From contig JANLYQ010000069.1 in NCBI GenBank assembly GCA_031365725.1, positions 1 to 27,577 of the forward strand: DNA of 27,577 nt, in the 5' to 3' direction. Shown here piece by piece: positions 7,440-14,654 of the stretch. The stretch's first letter is position 1, and the number at the start of each line of letters is the position of its first letter. A program made the translations under genes and the position numbers. The notes beneath the pieces are model-generated. The model ran no database searches, was not told the origin of the DNA, and saw only the letters and a program-made list of their open reading frames with translations. This stretch comes from JANLYQ01 sp031365725 (GTDB taxonomy: Bacteria > Actinomycetota > Actinomycetes > JACCUZ01).

Positions 7440-8036
7440 ATGGTCGCCCGGCATGAGGTCGACGAGGTGCCGGAGGCATTTGCCCGCGCCCTTGCGTCTC
7501 TGCACGCCGTCACCCCGCGCGCCGAGGTCGTGATCGAGGAGACTCCCGCCCCGCAACGGCTCGCGCCGCACGCCGTTGCGTTGACCGCCGACGTCATCTC
7601 GCCGCACGATCCGGATGCTGAGCTGGGCACCGGGCGGCTGGTCCTGCTGCACGACCCGGTCGGGCACGAGGCCTGGGACGGGACGTTCCGGGTGGTGACC
7701 TATGTCCGTGCCGACCTCGAGCACGAGATGGCCGCCGACCCGCTGCTGCCGGGCGTCGGCTGGGCGTGGCTGACCGAGTCGTTGCACGCGCACGGTGCGG
7801 CGTTCACCGCGCCGAGCGGCACCGTGACTCGGGTGGCCTCCGAGAGCTTCGGTGCGATCGCCGGTGAGGCATCATCGGCCCAGATCGAGATCCGGGCCTC
7901 CTGGACCCCGACCGACGAGCGGTTCGACGCGCACCTGATGGCGTGGTGCGACCTGCTCTGCACGACTGCCGGGTTGCCGCCGACCATGCCCGGCGTGACC
8001 ACGTTGCCGGTGCGCCGGCGTCGTCCGCGCGCCTGA
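7440..8036 (+). CDS. DUF3000 domain-containing protein
   Basis: 198-aa soluble protein of an actinobacteria-restricted family of unknown function. Recognised by the conserved blocks PAPQRLAPHAVAL, GRLVLLHDPVGHEAWDGTFR, ADLEHEMAADPLLPGVGWAWL, APSGTVTRV and QIEIRASWTP, ending WCDLLCTTAGLPP. No catalytic motif, signal peptide or membrane segment is evident. The in-frame open region upstream of 7440 is a shadow of the permease. The ATG at 7440 has TACGCT ending 8 nt upstream. The gene precedes the WhiI-like regulator and rnd, an order I recall as conserved in actinobacteria. The conservation suggests a housekeeping role, but nothing in the sequence says which. Confidence 0.92.
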   Translation: MVARHEVDEVPEAFARALASLHAVTPRAEVVIEETPAPQRLAPHAVALTADVISPHDPDAELGTGRLVLLHDPVGHEAWDGTFRVVTYVRADLEHEMAADPLLPGVGWAWLTESLHAHGAAFTAPSGTVTRVASESFGAIAGEASSAQIEIRASWTPTDERFDAHLMAWCDLLCTTAGLPPTMPGVTTLPVRRRRPRA

Positions 8037-8147
8037 CAGATCCCCCGGATGCCGCGTCGAGGCGGCTACAGATGCTCCGCGGGTCGACCGATGGGATCAG
8101 GGACAGCGTCGTCCGCGCTGCCCCTACGGATCCGATCGGGAGACGCA

Positions 8148-8828
8148 GTGACCGCACTGGTCGAACGGCACGGCAGCTCGGCGCATCCGGCGCCGGCTCG
8201 GCCCGGCAGCCCCGGCACGCCCGGTGCTGCGCGCCTGACGCGCTTCACGGCCATGGTCGTCGTCGCCAGCCCCTTCGTGCGCGAGACGCTGGCCCGCAGC
8301 CTGCGCACCCTCGGCGCCGGTGAGATCGTCGAGGCGTCCTCGATGGCCGAGGCCCGCACCCGGGCCGTCGGCACCCGCGCCCGTGACTTCGCCATCATCG
8401 ACAGCACGCTGCCCGACGGCTCCGGCATCACCCTGATCCGTGAGCTGCGTGCCGTGGGCTGGGTCCGCGGCATGGTGCTCTCGGCCACCGAAGACCCCTA
8501 CACCGTGCGCGCAGCCTTGACCGGTGGCGTCCGCGCTTTCCTCGTCAGCTCGGCCTCGGCCGGGCACGCCGCTCGTGCGACGACACCGCAGACCCTCGCG
8601 ATCCGGCCGCGCACCACACGTCTGACCGGTGCCGAGTCACTGTCCGGCCGGGAGATCGAGGTCCTCCAGCTGGTCGCCGACGGCCGTTCCAACAAGGACA
8701 TCGGCGAGGCTCTCGGCCTGTCGGCGTTGACCGTCAAGAGCCACCTGGCCCGCATCGCCCGCAAGCTCGGCACCGGTGACCGGGCCGAGATGGTGGTCGT
8801 GTCGATGCGCGCCGGCGTCGTCGCCTGA
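8148..8828 (+). CDS. Orphan LuxR-type response regulator with degenerate receiver (WhiI-like)
   Basis: 226-aa transcription regulator: a ~35-residue N-terminal extension, a receiver-like domain (36-135) and a LuxR/NarL helix-turn-helix (165-225; LSGREIEVLQLVADGRSNKDI, then LTVKSHLARIARKLG). The phosphoacceptor-equivalent D85 is present, but the acidic pair expected after strand 1 is A40-S41 and the conserved lysine is S134, so ordinary phosphotransfer is doubtful. No sensor kinase is nearby. Genomic position (DUF3000, this gene, rnd, then fadAB) and architecture match my recollection of WhiI of Streptomyces, also an orphan with an incomplete phosphorylation pocket. The GTG at 8148 was chosen for the GGGAG ribosome site at 8138-8142. 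Direct orthology with WhiI is an inference; targets are unknown. Confidence 0.86.
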   Translation: MTALVERHGSSAHPAPARPGSPGTPGAARLTRFTAMVVVASPFVRETLARSLRTLGAGEIVEASSMAEARTRAVGTRARDFAIIDSTLPDGSGITLIRELRAVGWVRGMVLSATEDPYTVRAALTGGVRAFLVSSASAGHAARATTPQTLAIRPRTTRLTGAESLSGREIEVLQLVADGRSNKDIGEALGLSALTVKSHLARIARKLGTGDRAEMVVVSMRAGVVA

Positions 8829-8900
8829 GCCAGCGCACCACCTCCACGGACATCGGCCCCGTCCTCGGCCAGCCGTCCGGGTCTCACGCCTCTGACGTCG

Positions 8901-8906
8901 TACGGT
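8901..8906 (+). promoter_or_regulatory. Candidate -10 box deciding the rnd start
   Basis: TACGGT is followed by 7 nt and the GTG at 8914, the same spacing as for DUF3000 and the EamA permease. An earlier GTG at 8905 lies inside this hexamer, so if the box is real the 8914 start is the one used. Confidence 0.45.
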
Positions 8907-8913
8907 GAACGGC

Positions 8914-10263
8914 GTGACCGTCCCACCCCCGACCGCACCTGCTCCGGACTCCTCCGGTGCGCGGCTCGCTGACCCCGCTGAGGCTGCGGTCGACCAGCTG
9001 GACAGCGACGTCGTGCTGCTGACCGAGCCGCGCGACGGCGTGCCGACCCCGATGGTGCGGCCGGACGAGCTGACCGAGGTCGTGGCGATGCTGGCCGCGG
9101 GCCGCGGACCGGTGGCGATCGACGCCGAGCGGGCCTCGGGCTACCGCTACGGCCAGGCGGCCTACCTCGTGCAGCTGCGCCGCGCCGACGTCGGGACCGT
9201 GCTCATCGACCCGCGCGAGGTGCCGGACCTCTCGGCCCTGGGCGCTGCCATCGCCGACGACGAGTGGGTGCTGCACGCCGCGTCGCAGGATCTGCCGTGC
9301 CTGGCCGCGCTTGGTCTGCGCCCGACCCGGGTGTTCGACACCGAGCTGGCCGGGCGGCTGCTGGGCTATGCCCGTGTCGGCCTCGGCTCGATCGTCGAGG
9401 AAGTGCTCGGGCTGCGCCTCGAGAAGGGGCACTCGGCGGCGGACTGGTCGACCCGGCCGCTGCCCGAACCCTGGCTGCGCTACGCCGCTCTCGACGTCGA
9501 GGTTCTCGTCGAGCTGCGTGACGCCCTGGCCGCACAGCTCGACGAGCAGGGCAAGCGGGCTTGGGCCGAGGAGGAGTTCGCGGCGATCGTCGCGACGCCG
9601 CCTGCGTCTCCCCGGTTCGAGCCGTGGCGACGCACCGGCGGACTGCACCGGGTGCGCAAGCGCCGCCAGCTCGCGGTCGTGCGGGCGCTGTGGGAACGCC
9701 GCGACGAGGTGGCCAGGCGCCGCGACATCGCCCCCGGCCGGGTGCTGCCCGACACCGCGATCGTCTCGGCCGGCCTGGCCCAGCCGCGCACCGAGACCGA
9801 CCTGGTGGCGCTGCCGATCTGGGGCGGCCGCTCGATGCGCCGCCAGACCAGCACCTGGCTGCCGTCGGTGCTCGCGGCGCTGGAGCTGCCCGAGAACGAC
9901 CTGCCGGCGCTCAAGACCCCGGTCGAAGGACCACCGCCGGCCCGGTCCTGGCCCGAGCGGGACCCCGCCGCGGCCCGCCGCCTCGCTGCTGCCCGAGCGG
10001 CGGTGGGGGTCGTCGCCGAACGCCACACGATGCCGGTCGAGAACCTCCTCAGCCCCGACGCCGTACGCCGGCTGTGCTGGGCACCGCCCGAGCCGGCGAC
10101 GGTGGACGCGGTGTCGGAGGTTCTTCGCGACCTCGGCGCCCGGCCCTGGCAGATCGCGCTCACCGTCGACGGCGTCACGCAGGCGTTGGCGGAATCCGTC
10201 GAGGAGCCCTCGGCTGCCGTGGCCTCCGTCACCGACCCGTCGGACGACGTGCCGATCGGCTGA
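8914..10263 (+). CDS. rnd: Ribonuclease D (DEDDy 3'-5' exoribonuclease with HRDC domain)
   Basis: 449-aa cytosolic exoribonuclease that trims 3' ends of structured RNAs such as tRNA precursors. The DEDDy catalytic residues are all present: D70 and E72 in VAIDAERASG, D126 in HAASQDLPCL, and Y190/D194 in RYAALDVEVL. The HRDC nucleic-acid-binding domain follows, beginning with RRTGGLHRVRKRRQL at roughly 227. A proline/alanine-rich N-terminal extension of ~30 residues precedes the exonuclease domain. Two starts are possible, GTG 8905 and GTG 8914; the latter is chosen from the TACGGT spacing. The next gene, the iron permease, has its own iron-regulated promoter, so rnd is probably a single-gene unit. 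Confidence 0.94.
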   Translation: MTVPPPTAPAPDSSGARLADPAEAAVDQLDSDVVLLTEPRDGVPTPMVRPDELTEVVAMLAAGRGPVAIDAERASGYRYGQAAYLVQLRRADVGTVLIDPREVPDLSALGAAIADDEWVLHAASQDLPCLAALGLRPTRVFDTELAGRLLGYARVGLGSIVEEVLGLRLEKGHSAADWSTRPLPEPWLRYAALDVEVLVELRDALAAQLDEQGKRAWAEEEFAAIVATPPASPRFEPWRRTGGLHRVRKRRQLAVVRALWERRDEVARRRDIAPGRVLPDTAIVSAGLAQPRTETDLVALPIWGGRSMRRQTSTWLPSVLAALELPENDLPALKTPVEGPPPARSWPERDPAAARRLAAARAAVGVVAERHTMPVENLLSPDAVRRLCWAPPEPATVDAVSEVLRDLGARPWQIALTVDGVTQALAESVEEPSAAVASVTDPSDDVPIG

Positions 10264-10287
10264 TCGAGGGATTCGGACACACCGGTG

Positions 10288-10317
10288 TTGCGTTACTCCG
10301 GACGCTCTGAGTAAGGT
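10288..10317 (+). promoter_or_regulatory. efeU promoter
   Basis: TTGCGT at 10288-10293 and TAAGGT at 10312-10317, separated by 18 nt, form a plausible sigma-70-type promoter. The -10 lies inside the iron box, so bound regulator would block RNA polymerase. A 10-bp palindrome ACACCGGTGT (10279-10288) abuts the -35; its role is unknown. Confidence 0.45.
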
Positions 10318-10330
10318 TTGCCTTACCTGA
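10312..10330 (+). promoter_or_regulatory. DtxR/IdeR-type iron box
   Basis: The 15-mer AGGTTTGCCTTACCT at 10314-10328 matches 13 of 15 positions of the core AGGTTAGSCTAACCT, and the 19-bp window matches about 15 of 19 of the consensus as I remember it. It lies 47-65 nt upstream of the FTR1 permease start. Known DtxR/IdeR proteins bind such sites with Fe(II) and repress iron-uptake genes; repression here is inferred. Confidence 0.8.
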
Positions 10331-10376
10331 CCAGCGCACGCCCACCCGGCGTGCCGGAGCGCCCGGAGGACCTACC

Positions 10377-11249
10377 GTGCTCGCCAACTTCCTCATCGGA
10401 CTGCGCGAGGGTCTCGAGGCCACGCTGGTCGTGACGATCCTCGTGGCCTACCTGGTGAAGACCGGCCACCGGACCAGGCTGCGCCCCATCTGGATCGGCG
10501 CCGGTGCTGCCGTCGCGGTCGCCATCGCCTTCGGCGGGGCGCTCACCCTGACCTCGCACGAGCTCAGCGCCACCGCCGAGCCCGCGTTCGCCGGGACGAT
10601 GTCGATCGTCGCCGTCGCCTTCGTCACCTGGATGATCTTCTGGATGCGCCGAACGGCCCGTTTCATGGCCGCCGAGCTGCGCAACCGGTTGGCCAGCGCC
10701 CTGCTGATGGGCTCGGTCGCGCTGGCGCTCACTGCCTTCGCCGCGGTCGCGCGCGAAGGCATCGAGACCTCGCTGTTCCTGTGGGCGGCCGCCCAGACCG
10801 CGGGCAGCTCGGCCACCCCCCTGATCGGGGCCCTGCTCGGCATCGCCACCGCCGTCGTGCTCGGCTACCTGCTTTACCGGCGCGCGGTCACCATCAACCT
10901 CGCGAAGTTCTTCACCTGGACCGGTGCCGGCCTGATCCTGGTCGCGGCTGGTGTCCTCGCCTACGGCATGCACGACCTGCAGGAAGCCGGCCTGCTGCCG
11001 GGCGAGCGCAGCATCGCCTTCGACGTGTCGGGTGCAGTGCCGGAGAGCAGCTGGTACGGCACGCTGCTCAAGGGCACCCTCAACTTCTCCCCCGTCACCA
11101 CCTGGCTGGCGGCCATCACCTGGCTCGTCTACGTGTCGGTGGTGATGGTGCTGTTCTTCCGGCCGGCGCGCACGGCGGCCACGAGCAACGGAGTCCCGGC
11201 AGTCTCGACCGCTGCGCCGCGGCCCGCCGAGGCGCGCCAGGCACAGTAG
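10377..11249 (+). CDS. efeU: FTR1-family iron permease (EfeU-like)
   Basis: 290-aa membrane protein of the oxidase-dependent/ferrous iron permease family, importing iron across the cytoplasmic membrane. Two REXXE iron-binding motifs are visible: REGLE at 10-14 in the first helix and REGIE at 126-130. Seven or so hydrophobic helices span about 2-25, 37-58, 73-90, 106-125, 143-162, 176-196 and 240-262; the C-terminal tail is Ala/Pro-rich. The GTG at 10377 is preceded by GGAGG at 10365-10369, an excellent ribosome site at 7-nt spacing. The DtxR/IdeR box upstream suggests induction under iron starvation. The usual partners EfeO and EfeB are not downstream, where fadA follows; they may be elsewhere or absent. 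Confidence 0.93.
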   Translation: MLANFLIGLREGLEATLVVTILVAYLVKTGHRTRLRPIWIGAGAAVAVAIAFGGALTLTSHELSATAEPAFAGTMSIVAVAFVTWMIFWMRRTARFMAAELRNRLASALLMGSVALALTAFAAVAREGIETSLFLWAAAQTAGSSATPLIGALLGIATAVVLGYLLYRRAVTINLAKFFTWTGAGLILVAAGVLAYGMHDLQEAGLLPGERSIAFDVSGAVPESSWYGTLLKGTLNFSPVTTWLAAITWLVYVSVVMVLFFRPARTAATSNGVPAVSTAAPRPAEARQAQ

Positions 11250-11260
11250 TTACCGACCAG

Positions 11261-11266
11261 TAGCAT
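11261..11266 (+). promoter_or_regulatory. Candidate -10 box of fadAB promoter
   Basis: TAGCAT (TANNNT) lies 12 nt after the efeU stop and would start a ~27-nt leader carrying the GAGGAG ribosome site (11289-11294) of fadA. No clear -35 is present, so read-through from efeU cannot be excluded. Confidence 0.35.
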
Positions 11267-11299
11267 CAGCGGAGCCCGTCCTGCCACCGAGGAGCCGCT

Positions 11300-12523
11300 G
11301 TGCCCGCTTTGTCACCCCGCTCCCGTCCCTCTCGCGACGTCGTGTTCGTCGACGGCGTCCGCACGCCGTTCGGCAAGGCCGGCCCCACCGGCATCTACGC
11401 CGAGACCCGGGCGGACGACCTTGTCATCCGGTGCCTGCGCGAGCTGCTGCGCCGTAACCCCTCGCTGCCACCTGACCGGGTCGACGACGTCGCCATCGCC
11501 GCCACCACCCAGATCGGCGACCAGGGACTGACCATCGGGCGCACCGCGGCGCTGCTGGCAGGACTGCCGAAGACGGTCCCCGGCTTCGCGATCGACCGCA
11601 TGTGCGCGGGGGCGATGACGGCCGTGACCGCTGTCGCCGGTGGCATCGCGTTCGGCGCCTACGACGTGGCACTGGCCGGCGGCGTCGAGCACATGGGCCA
11701 CCACCCGATGGGCGAAGGTGTCGAGCCCAACCCAAGGATCGTCGCCGAGCGGCTGGTCGACCCTTCCGCGCTGGTGATGGGGGCAACCGCCGAGAACCTC
11801 CACGACCGGTTCCCGCACCTCACCAGGGCGCGGGCGGACGCCTTCGCGGTCCGCAGCCAGGCCAAGCTGGCCGCGGCGTACGACGCGGGGCTGCTGCAGC
11901 CGGACCTCGTGCCCGTCGCCACCCGCTCCGCAGAGCAGGGCTGGGGGCTGGCGATGGTCGACGAGCCCCCGCGGCCGGGCACCACCGTCGAGAGCCTGTC
12001 CACCCTGCGTACCCCGTTCCGCCCGCACGGTCGCATCACCGCGGGCAACTCGGCCGGGCTCAACGACGGTGCGACGGCCTGCCTGCTCGCCGCCGAGGAG
12101 GTCGCGTCCGAGCTCGGCCTGCCGGTGAAGATGCGGCTCGTGCACTACGCGTTCGTCGGCGTGGAGCCCGAGGTGATGGGCGTGGGACCGGTGCCGGCGA
12201 CCGAGAAGGCGCTCGCCAAGGCCGGGCTCACGATCGAGGACATCGGGCTCTTCGAGCTCAACGAGGCATTCGCGGTGCAGGTGCTCGCGTTCCTCGACCA
12301 CTTCGGCATCGCCGACGACGACCCGAGGGTCAACGAGTACGGCGGGGCGATCGCCGTCGGGCACCCGCTCGCGTCCTCCGGGGTGCGACTCATGACACAG
12401 CTCGCTCGCCAGTTCGAGACTCACCCCGAGGTGCGCTACGGCCTGACGGCGATGTGCATCGGCATCGGCATGGGCGGCGCCGTCATCTGGGAGAACCCGC
12501 ACTGGACGGGAGGCGACCGATGA
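11300..12523 (+). CDS. fadA: Acetyl-CoA C-acyltransferase (3-ketoacyl-CoA thiolase, FadA)
   Basis: 407-aa thiolase that cleaves 3-ketoacyl-CoA with CoA to acetyl-CoA and a shortened acyl-CoA, the last step of beta-oxidation. Catalytic residues are all present: nucleophile C102 in DRMCAGAM, H355 in GHPLASSG and C386 in TAMCIGIGMG; the NEAFA motif (321-325) is also intact. The GTG at 11300 has GAGGAG five nt upstream and places VFVDGVRTPFG near the N-terminus, as in the family. Its stop overlaps the start of fadB as ATGA, so the two subunits should be made in balance. Acetoacetyl-CoA thiolase is possible by fold alone, but pairing with FadB favours degradation. Confidence 0.95.
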   Translation: MPALSPRSRPSRDVVFVDGVRTPFGKAGPTGIYAETRADDLVIRCLRELLRRNPSLPPDRVDDVAIAATTQIGDQGLTIGRTAALLAGLPKTVPGFAIDRMCAGAMTAVTAVAGGIAFGAYDVALAGGVEHMGHHPMGEGVEPNPRIVAERLVDPSALVMGATAENLHDRFPHLTRARADAFAVRSQAKLAAAYDAGLLQPDLVPVATRSAEQGWGLAMVDEPPRPGTTVESLSTLRTPFRPHGRITAGNSAGLNDGATACLLAAEEVASELGLPVKMRLVHYAFVGVEPEVMGVGPVPATEKALAKAGLTIEDIGLFELNEAFAVQVLAFLDHFGIADDDPRVNEYGGAIAVGHPLASSGVRLMTQLARQFETHPEVRYGLTAMCIGIGMGGAVIWENPHWTGGDR

Positions 12524-14562
12524 GCGACCTGCCCCCCTTCCCCGACGAAGTGGTGACGCGTTCTCTCCTGCGCTACGTCGCCCTACCCGACGCCGGTGGC
12601 ACCGCGGCGCTGATCACCCTCGACAACGGCCAGGACCACACCAAGCCGAGCACCCTCGGGCCAGCCTCCCTCGTCGGGCTCGGGGCGTCGATCGACGAGG
12701 CGCTCGCGCGGCCGGATGTCGTCGCCGTCGCGGTGACCGGCAAGCCGTTCGTGTTCGCCGTGGGCGCCGACCTCAAGGTGATGTCCTCGGGCGCCTCACC
12801 GGCGCAGGCGATGGCCTACTTCGCGTTGGGCCACAACACGTTCCGCAAGCTTCGCGATGCGTCGGTGCCCACCTTTGCCTTGCTCAACGGGGCGGTGCTC
12901 GGCGGCGCTCTCGAGCTGGCACTGCACTGCCACTACCGGACGTTGTCGGCCGGCGTGGGAGCCATCGCCTTCCCGGAGGTGTTCCTCGGGCTGGTGCCGG
13001 GGTGGGGTGGCAGCCAGCTGCTGCCGCAGCTCATCGGCCCGGAGCGGGCCGTGGGGGTCATCCTCGACAACGCGCTCAACCAGAACCGGATGCTGAACGC
13101 CACGGCTGCGCATGCCCTGGGCATCGCCGACGTCCTGTTCGAACCGGCCGACTTCCTCGAGCGGTCCCTCCAGTGGGTGTCGTCCGTCGTCCGCGGCACG
13201 ACCACGGTGTCGCGTCCGGAGGTCGACCGCGGCGAGCGCTGGGACGCGGTGCTCGACCATGCCCACGGCCTGGTCGACGCAAAGGTGCACGGCGCTGCGC
13301 CCGCGCCGTACGCCGCGATCGATCTCATGCGGTTGGCTCGTACGGCGTCCTACGACGAGGGGATCGCCGCCGAACGACGCGCGTTGGCGGGTCTCGCGAT
13401 GGGCGAGGAGCTGCGGGCCGGGCTCTACGCCTTCGACCTGGTGCAGCGACGTGCCAAGCGCCCGAGCGGTGCTCCTGACCGCTCCCTCGCCCGCGACGTG
13501 ACCAAGGTCGGCGTCGTCGGTGCCGGGCTGATGGCCTCGCAGCTCGCGCTGCTGGTCGCCCGGCGGCTGCAGGTGCCCGTGGTGATGACCGACCTCGACC
13601 AGGAGCGGGTCGACCGCGGCGTCGCCTGGGTGCACACCGAGGTGGCGACGCTGCGTGACAAGGCCCGCATCAGCGGCGATGCCGCCAACCGCCTGACCGC
13701 GCTGGTCACCGGTAGCACCGGTCTCGCCGCCTTTGCTGATGCCGACCTCGTCATCGAGGCGGTGTTCGAGGAGATGTCGGTCAAGCGGCAGGTGTTCGCC
13801 GACCTCGAGGCTGTCGTTGCCCCGACCTGCGTGCTGGCGACCAACACCTCGTCGTTGTCGGTCGGCGAGATGGGCAGCCGGCTCGCGCACCCCGAGCGCG
13901 TGGTGGGCCTGCACTTCTTCAACCCGGTGGCTGTGCTGCCCCTGCTCGAGGTCGTGCGCACACAGGCCACCGACGACGCCACGCTGGCCACCGGGTTCGC
14001 GGTGGGCCGGTTGCTGAAGAAGTCCTGCGTGCTCGTCGGCGACCGGCCGGCGTTCGTGGTCAACCGGCTGCTCACTCGCTTCCTCGGTGAGGTGACCCGC
14101 GCGGTCGACGAGGGCACACCGGTCGAGGTGGCGGACTCCGCGTTGGAGTCACTGGGGCTGCCGATGTCGCCGTTCGCCCTGCTGCAGCTGGTCGGTCCAC
14201 CGGTGGCGCTGCACGTCGCCCGGACGATGCACGCCTCGTTCCCCGACCGGTTCGCGGTGTCGCCCACCTTGGTGGCGATGGTCGCCGGCAGTGCTGCGCC
14301 GACCCCTGACGGCGCTGCGGCGCCGACAGCGGACGACGTACGTCATCGAGCCCTGGCGGCACTGGCCCAGGAGATCCAGCTGATGCTCGACGAGGGCGTC
14401 GTCGCCGATGTGCGTGACATCGACCTCGCCATGCTGCTCGGAGCGGGCTGGCCCTTCCACCTGGGTGGCATCACGCCATATCTGGACCGCAGCGGGGTGT
14501 CCGAAGCCGTGACCGGTCATCGGTTCCTGCCGTCGGGTGTCGCCAGCCTGCCCAGCCGCTGA
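12520..14562 (+). CDS. fadB: FadB-type 3-hydroxyacyl-CoA dehydrogenase / enoyl-CoA hydratase
   Basis: 680-aa bifunctional beta-oxidation enzyme. The N-terminal crotonase domain (about 15-310) has both catalytic glutamates, E132 in GGALELALH and E153 in FPEVFLGL. The NAD-binding 3-hydroxyacyl-CoA dehydrogenase domain begins at 328 (VTKVGVVGAGLMASQLA); catalytic H465 in LHFFNPV and E477 in PLLEVV are present. The usual second glycine after M in GxGxMG is alanine (A339), which I believe is common in the actinobacterial branch. A C-terminal dehydrogenase segment ends with GAGWPFHLGGITPYLD. The much longer open frame upstream is a shadow of fadA. The ATG at 12520 overlaps the fadA stop and is preceded by GGGAGG (12508-12513). 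Together they form the alpha/beta trifunctional complex. Confidence 0.95.
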   Translation: MSDLPPFPDEVVTRSLLRYVALPDAGGTAALITLDNGQDHTKPSTLGPASLVGLGASIDEALARPDVVAVAVTGKPFVFAVGADLKVMSSGASPAQAMAYFALGHNTFRKLRDASVPTFALLNGAVLGGALELALHCHYRTLSAGVGAIAFPEVFLGLVPGWGGSQLLPQLIGPERAVGVILDNALNQNRMLNATAAHALGIADVLFEPADFLERSLQWVSSVVRGTTTVSRPEVDRGERWDAVLDHAHGLVDAKVHGAAPAPYAAIDLMRLARTASYDEGIAAERRALAGLAMGEELRAGLYAFDLVQRRAKRPSGAPDRSLARDVTKVGVVGAGLMASQLALLVARRLQVPVVMTDLDQERVDRGVAWVHTEVATLRDKARISGDAANRLTALVTGSTGLAAFADADLVIEAVFEEMSVKRQVFADLEAVVAPTCVLATNTSSLSVGEMGSRLAHPERVVGLHFFNPVAVLPLLEVVRTQATDDATLATGFAVGRLLKKSCVLVGDRPAFVVNRLLTRFLGEVTRAVDEGTPVEVADSALESLGLPMSPFALLQLVGPPVALHVARTMHASFPDRFAVSPTLVAMVAGSAAPTPDGAAAPTADDVRHRALAALAQEIQLMLDEGVVADVRDIDLAMLLGAGWPFHLGGITPYLDRSGVSEAVTGHRFLPSGVASLPSR

Positions 14563-14585
14563 CCGGCGTATCCGTCGGTCCAGAA

Positions 14586-14654
14586 TCAGCCGCAGCAGTC
14601 CTCGACCTCCGCACCTGCGCGGCGGCTCCGACGAACCGCAGCGGACATGGTCAT
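14586..14654 (-). CDS. Candidate 22-codon small ORF ending in EDCCG
   Basis: A 22-aa frame starts at an ATG that shares one base with the DUF445 stop (TGATG), the geometry of translational re-initiation. A second ATG is at 14648. The peptide is basic in the middle (RRSRRAG) and ends AEVEDCCG with paired cysteines. No Shine-Dalgarno sequence is visible beyond the coupling. It could be a chance frame in the 91-nt fadB/DUF445 gap; conservation in relatives would decide. Confidence 0.3.
   Translation of the reverse strand: MTMSAAVRRSRRAGAEVEDCCG

Noticed and set aside
8905..8913. GTG 8905 as the rnd start
   Set aside because: It overlaps the TACGGT box; GTG 8914 has the spacing seen at neighbouring leaderless genes. 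Not excluded with certainty.
8884..10026. 380-codon minus-strand frame opposite rnd
   Set aside because: Shadow of ribonuclease D; composition typical of antisense frames.
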